Shown here: positions 60,101 to 64,000 of the stretch, piece after piece
Numbering within the stretch: the first letter of the stretch is position 1
How the letters are laid out: each line of letters starts with the position of its first letter
Origin: Mytilus trossulus
Taxonomy: Eukaryota > Mollusca > Bivalvia > Mytilida > Mytilidae
Length of the DNA: 64,000 nt
Assembly: GCF_036588685.1 (NCBI RefSeq)
Contig: NC_086376.1
Coordinates: 12,105,911 to 12,169,910, forward strand
Reading direction: 5' to 3'
The notes under the pieces: generated by a model
Databases searched by the model: none
The model's input: the letters and a program-made list of their open reading frames with translations, nothing else
What the model was told of the DNA's origin: nothing
Made by a program: the position numbers and the translations under genes

Positions 60101-63100
60101 AGAAAAAACTAAGCTCATTTATAGTAAAATATGGAAAAAATGGAATTTAATTTTTACAAAATTTACTTCTGGATACTATCTTATGATCATAAACAAGCTT
60201 CTGTCCAAGTTTGGTACAAACCCAGGATAGTTGGAGAAAGTTATTAAAATTCTAAAAACTTTAACCACAGAGTGAATGTTTTGTTTCCCCGCAGAATAAA
60301 CTAAGTCTATTTATAGTAAAATACGGAAAAAATGGAATTTTATGTTTACAAAATTTATTTCTGGATACTATCTTATGATCATAAACAAGCTTCTGTCAAA
60401 GTTTGGTAGAAATCCAGTATAGTTTAAGAAAGTAATTAAAATTTCAAAAACTTAAACCACAGAGTGAATATTTGTTGACGCCGCCGACGACGCCAACGAC
60501 GACGGAATGTAGGATCGCTTAGTCTCGCTTTTTCGACTAAAGTCGAAGGCTCGACAAAAAACCGTACATATTCATGTCGAATATGAGCATTCGACATCAA
60601 ATACAAATTTTAAACATGAGAACAAAATGCACACTATGATATTGTTTAGAAAACGGTCTATTATCTATATGATGACTGGCTGCTGTTTTTCTTTGGTTAT
60701 CTACTCTTTATCATTCATTGTAGAATGATCTGGACGTAGTTCACAATGTAAGAGTAGCATTAGGAAATGGCTTACGACCCGATATTTGGGACGAGTTCAG
60801 AACGAGGTTCAACATTCCACTTATTGCAGAGTTTTTTGGTGCAACTGAAGGGACGGCTGGTACATGGAATATATTCAACCGAGCGGGGTGTGTTGGGAGA
60901 TGGTCTCCTTTAACGGTAATGTATAGTGATTACCAACGTCTTTATTTGTATGATGACGCTTTACTTTTTAGTTAGATGATAATGATTTACAACCATCAAT
61001 AACCAGTAAATTGATTCTGAAAAAAACCATTTTGTATAAAAAAAAAAAAGAAGTTGAGGTACGATTGCCAGTACGACAACTCTTAACAAGGGACCAAATG
61101 ACACATACATCAACAGTTATAGATCATCTTATAGCAATATACAGCAAAGCCCATACCGCATAGTCAGCTTTGTTGTAAAGTTTGTCTTAGATAGACGTGC
61201 CTGTTCTACTTAGTCCCATTGGGGATTTATGCTGTTTATGCTTCTTGATTTCTGAATAGTGTGTATCGAGCGTACCAGTCTCGGCAGATGTAAGTTGCTA
61301 AAGAAAAAAGTGTAAGACGTATTCAAATCAGTATCGGTTTGGTTTGTCTTTTGAATTAAATCGAAAATAGGAGAAAAATAGCTTAACCATCAATATTTGT
61401 CATTTATATCTTTTTGACTTTTTTCTCGAATGACGATGTTTAGGGCTTTTCAAAGCGTGTCCGTCATTTGAATGAGAATTGTTGATTGTTCAGCAACATA
61501 CAACCTGTAATTTATTGACAATGATTGTGACCGCGTGCATCCCATTGTCTGTAAATCTATCTTCCCAACAATATTGTCTGGATAATTTGTTTTGTTTTTA
61601 GAGAGCGCTTGGTCCAGGAGGTGTTCCACTCTATTTGGTAAGGTATGACCCTGTTACATACGAACCAATGAAAGACAAAAATGGACGATGTATTGTGATT
61701 AAACCAGGTAAGACAGAAACAATCAGGAGAGATCAGATTCAAAGTAAGGAAAAAAATTGTAATGTTCTACATCTTTAAGAAAAAGATTTTTAAAAAAAAT
61801 AAAAAAAATAACAGAATCCCTGAGCTGCTTGGAAAAAACCAAAATCTTAGATTAAAACAATTAATCAGATACAATTACTCATGATAACCACATACGAGGC
61901 TCCTTCCGGAGGATAGCACAACAATGTCTTCATATGTGTTTTATGACTGAGTAACCGATTTGTTGTAAAATGATGTATATATTTACATGATACAGCTTGT
62001 TTTTCTGCAGTTTTGAGTTTTAATCAATCCCAGATGAGTTATGACAAGCAATAAATAAACAAAGCTTAGTCACGAAACTACATATGACATTTGTGATTTA
62101 TGAATGAAATAAATTAAAAAAAATAAACTGCATAAATCTGGAATAATACAGAAATCGTTATTATTACAGGGGAAGAAGGTCTCATGATTTCAGCTATTCC
62201 AGAACAACTTTTCACATTTTACAAAGGTTCAGAACAGATGAATGAAAAGAAGATAATAAGAAATGCATTTACTGATGGCGATGCATTCTTCAACTTTGGA
62301 GATTTGATTTACCTAGACGGTCAATATTATTTATACTTCCGCGACCGCGTTGGTGATACTTTTAGGTACTTAATAAATTACAATAGAAAACAAGATCGAT
62401 GATAGATTTAAGAAGTACGACTTGTTATGGTGTTAATCTGCATTTCTCCTTGAAGTACTCATATATTAATTAAGTTCAAAATTGAATGTTTGACGAAAGA
62501 AATGTCTTTTCCAAAATCAATAAAAACATAGCAAAGAACATTAAAACTGCAAAATACATAAGAGTATTTCATATAATGAAAGAAAATGATGTGGGCTGGG
62601 AAAGCATGAAAGGTAACCAAATAAAAAACTAGAATTAAATTATTGCATCTTGGAAAAGACTATGTTTTGTTAATTTCACATTTTTATGATTCTAAATTTT
62701 AAAAAAAATATTAACCAAAGTTTCAACATGGACAACGTTGATTATCGATGAATTTAGCTTTTGTTTTTATGCCCTTTTGGGTCTTGTGGATACTAAACGG
62801 TTACATGGTATTTCATAATCCATAGTTTTCAAATGTTCAGATTTTAAGTGCTCTTGATGAAGGTTTAAGAAATGTAAAAAGTTGTTATTTCATTTGCAGC
62901 AAGGATATTCTCTCTATAATTCAAAAACGAACTTGACCAAGAAGTATTTGACTTAATGAATATTTTGTCTTATTAGGTATTCGGATTTTGTTTGGTTGTT
63001 TCCTTTCGTTATGTAATGTCCTACATTTTGATTTCAAATTCGTATTAATTGCTCATTATATTTCCCATTCCAATGAAGCGGTGCGTTTTATTGACGAAAC

Positions 63101-63251
63101 TAGTTGGTATATATATCATAATGCCTTACTAGAACAGACATATTTCATTCCAGATGGAAAGGAGAGAATGTGTCGACCAGCGAAGTAGCCAATGTACTAA
63201 GTACTTTACCATTTATACACGATGCAAATGTATTTGGTGTCAAAATTCCTG
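54118..63251 (+). CDS. SLC27A-like: SLC27/FATP-type very-long-chain acyl-CoA synthetase, nine exons, 3' end outside window
   Basis: Fatty-acid transport protein: activates long or very long fatty acids to acyl-CoA with ATP at a membrane, coupling uptake to activation. Exons: 54118-54484, 55770-55880, 57023-57238, 58185-58343, 59287-59411, 60724-60915, 61602-61707, 62170-62365 and 63154-63251, all GT-AG with consistent phases (523 complete codons). The N-terminus has a hydrophobic segment ([16 protein letters not shown]). The AMP-binding motif 'YTSGTTGLPK' (residues 226-235) spans exons 3 and 4. 'AEFFGATEG' (to residue 369) matches the FATP adenylation motif. '[10 protein letters not shown]' and '[16 protein letters not shown]' (from residue 491) form the family signature. 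FATPs are ~620-650 residues, so about 100 are missing; 'ctatttcag' at 63992-64000 is the acceptor of exon 10, just outside. The acceptor at 54103-54105 implies a 5' UTR intron. No disabling change is seen. FATP family is certain; the paralogue number is not. Confidence 0.95.
55320..55735. repeat. Family B fragment and reversed family A in FATP intron 1
   Basis: 55320-55385 is B ('gaagatgtggtatgattgcc'). 55540-55735 is A reversed ('tgcctgtaccaagtcaggag', 'gcttgatgtgttttg'). Confidence 0.6.
56396..56890 (+). repeat. ~42-bp minisatellite in FATP intron 2, about 12 diverged copies
   Basis: The unit contains 'gacaatatgtggtcctggct' followed by 'tacgatagccacattacct'-like sequence. The core 'ggtcctggct' or variants step at 41-44 bp. 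The 130-codon minus-strand ORF shows the expected ~14-residue period and is a by-product. Confidence 0.8.
59590..60560 (+). repeat. Composite repeat with four ~192-bp tandem units in FATP intron 5
   Basis: 'aagcttctgtc' recurs at 59809, 60003, 60194 and 60388. Each unit carries 'tttggtacaaacccaggata' and 'ttaaccacagagtgaat', or close variants of them. A perfect 16-bp palindrome gggttccgcggaaccc (59605-59620) heads the element. It ends in 'gccgccgacgacgccaacga' and 'cgactaaagtcgaaggctcg'. The 133-codon minus-strand ORF is a by-product. Confidence 0.8.
61045..61175 (+). repeat. Family B copy in FATP intron 6
   Basis: 'aagttgaggtacgattgcca', 'cagcaaagcccataccgcat' and 'agtcagctt' match family B. 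The other FATP introns contain A-rich runs (57476-57502 and 57595-57620) and no further gene. Confidence 0.6.
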
Positions 63252-64000
63252 GTATGGTTAATTTATGTAACAAATTCCCACAAAAAAATCTGTAAACTGA
63301 ATTGTTCTTTGGGAGATTTATGTAAAAAAAATCATAAAAAATATCATGCTGATAATTTTGTACACCCTCATCATTGATGCTCGTATCAAAAAAGTGAAAA
63401 ATCAAATCGAGTACAATGTCGATCGAAAAAATCAAATTAGTCATTGTGATGGGGTTGTTTTTAAATGGAAGGACTACTAAATGTCTTTTTAGAATTAATA
63501 ATACAAAGACAAAAAAAACGGACGAAATTATCTCAACAACCTACTTACAAATGCAAACACTGAACACAGCGAATCTAACCCAGAATCAGGATGTATCAGC
63601 AGCGTCGGAAGGGTAAGTAGATCGTGTTCCTTCAGTGGTTTTCGCCGTGTGGCGCATGGCAAGAATACTTTATGTGATTTCCTGATCATGCTCTAAATTG
63701 TTTTTAGAACAACAGAGAAATATTGAAACTAATAATTATTAAGCTTATTCGTATTGTGCATGATGTCACTGAGTATTTTGAATGCTAAAGTCCGAGTGTG
63801 CGCATGAAACATAATTATGGACTAAAGAAATGTCTTCAACACTTTTAATATCATCACAAAAGTGCATATAAGGTTTATTGTGAACTTTTTGTTAAAGTAG
63901 TTCCAGTTATTATGATTGATAAGTTTTATTTGACAGAGCTTAATACTTTATAATATGGCAATCATACTACGTTATTGTATCTATGTGAACGCTATTTCAG

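Overview
The window looks like nuclear DNA of a bivalve mollusc, most likely a marine mussel (Mytilus or a close relative). It is AT-rich. Real genes are split by GT-AG introns, and most of the DNA is interspersed repeats. Several of those repeat families are ones I recognise from mussel genomes, but no database was searched. No CRISPR, operon or ribosome-binding-site signal is present; bacterial-style features should not be expected.

Six protein-coding genes can be supported. (1) An intronless fibrinogen-related (FREP-type) secreted lectin lies at 3500-4423 (+). (2) A six-exon divergent actin lies at 20668-24585 (-), with a changed DNase-I loop and Asn in place of the catalytic His161. (3) A nine-exon SLC27/FATP-type acyl-CoA synthetase starts at 54118 (+) and runs off the right edge; the last two bases of the window are the AG of the next splice acceptor. 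(4-6) Three very small two-exon genes on the minus strand (15407-16453, 39310-41493 and 46913-47502) each encode a signal peptide plus a short tail. All three are cut by a phase-1 intron at the same kind of junction, an Arg codon completed by a second exon that begins GA. Two of them give acid-free, Arg/Gly/Trp-rich peptides ending in a related RW[F/Y]G motif. They are invisible as conventional long ORFs and are the best candidate for something undescribed: a family of linear cationic secreted peptides, antimicrobial-like or amidated.

Between the genes lie at least five copies or fragments of one Penelope-like retroelement (12.65-15.1 kb -, 30.0-30.56 kb -, 35.4-37.9 kb +, 44.55-45.96 kb +, 50.1-51.96 kb -). 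The domain order seen across copies is N-terminal GIY-YIG endonuclease, linker with a CxC motif, then reverse transcriptase. That is the permuted order of the Naiad clade. All copies are broken. A roughly 230-bp sequence that follows the RT of the best copy also occurs alone at other sites.

Other repeats include a 22-bp minisatellite of about 40 copies (9.65-10.6 kb), a 0.55-0.7 kb tandem array (27.2-29.3 kb), a 192-bp tandem array and a 42-bp minisatellite inside FATP introns, and a foldback element with G15/C23 arms flanked by TTA duplications (4970-5809). A small hAT-like MITE (26748-26835) has an empty-site relative 1 kb away. Dispersed short families are called here A, B, C and D for cross-reference. 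The FREP lectin and the cationic peptides would fit an immune role, but there is no evidence that the genes are co-regulated.
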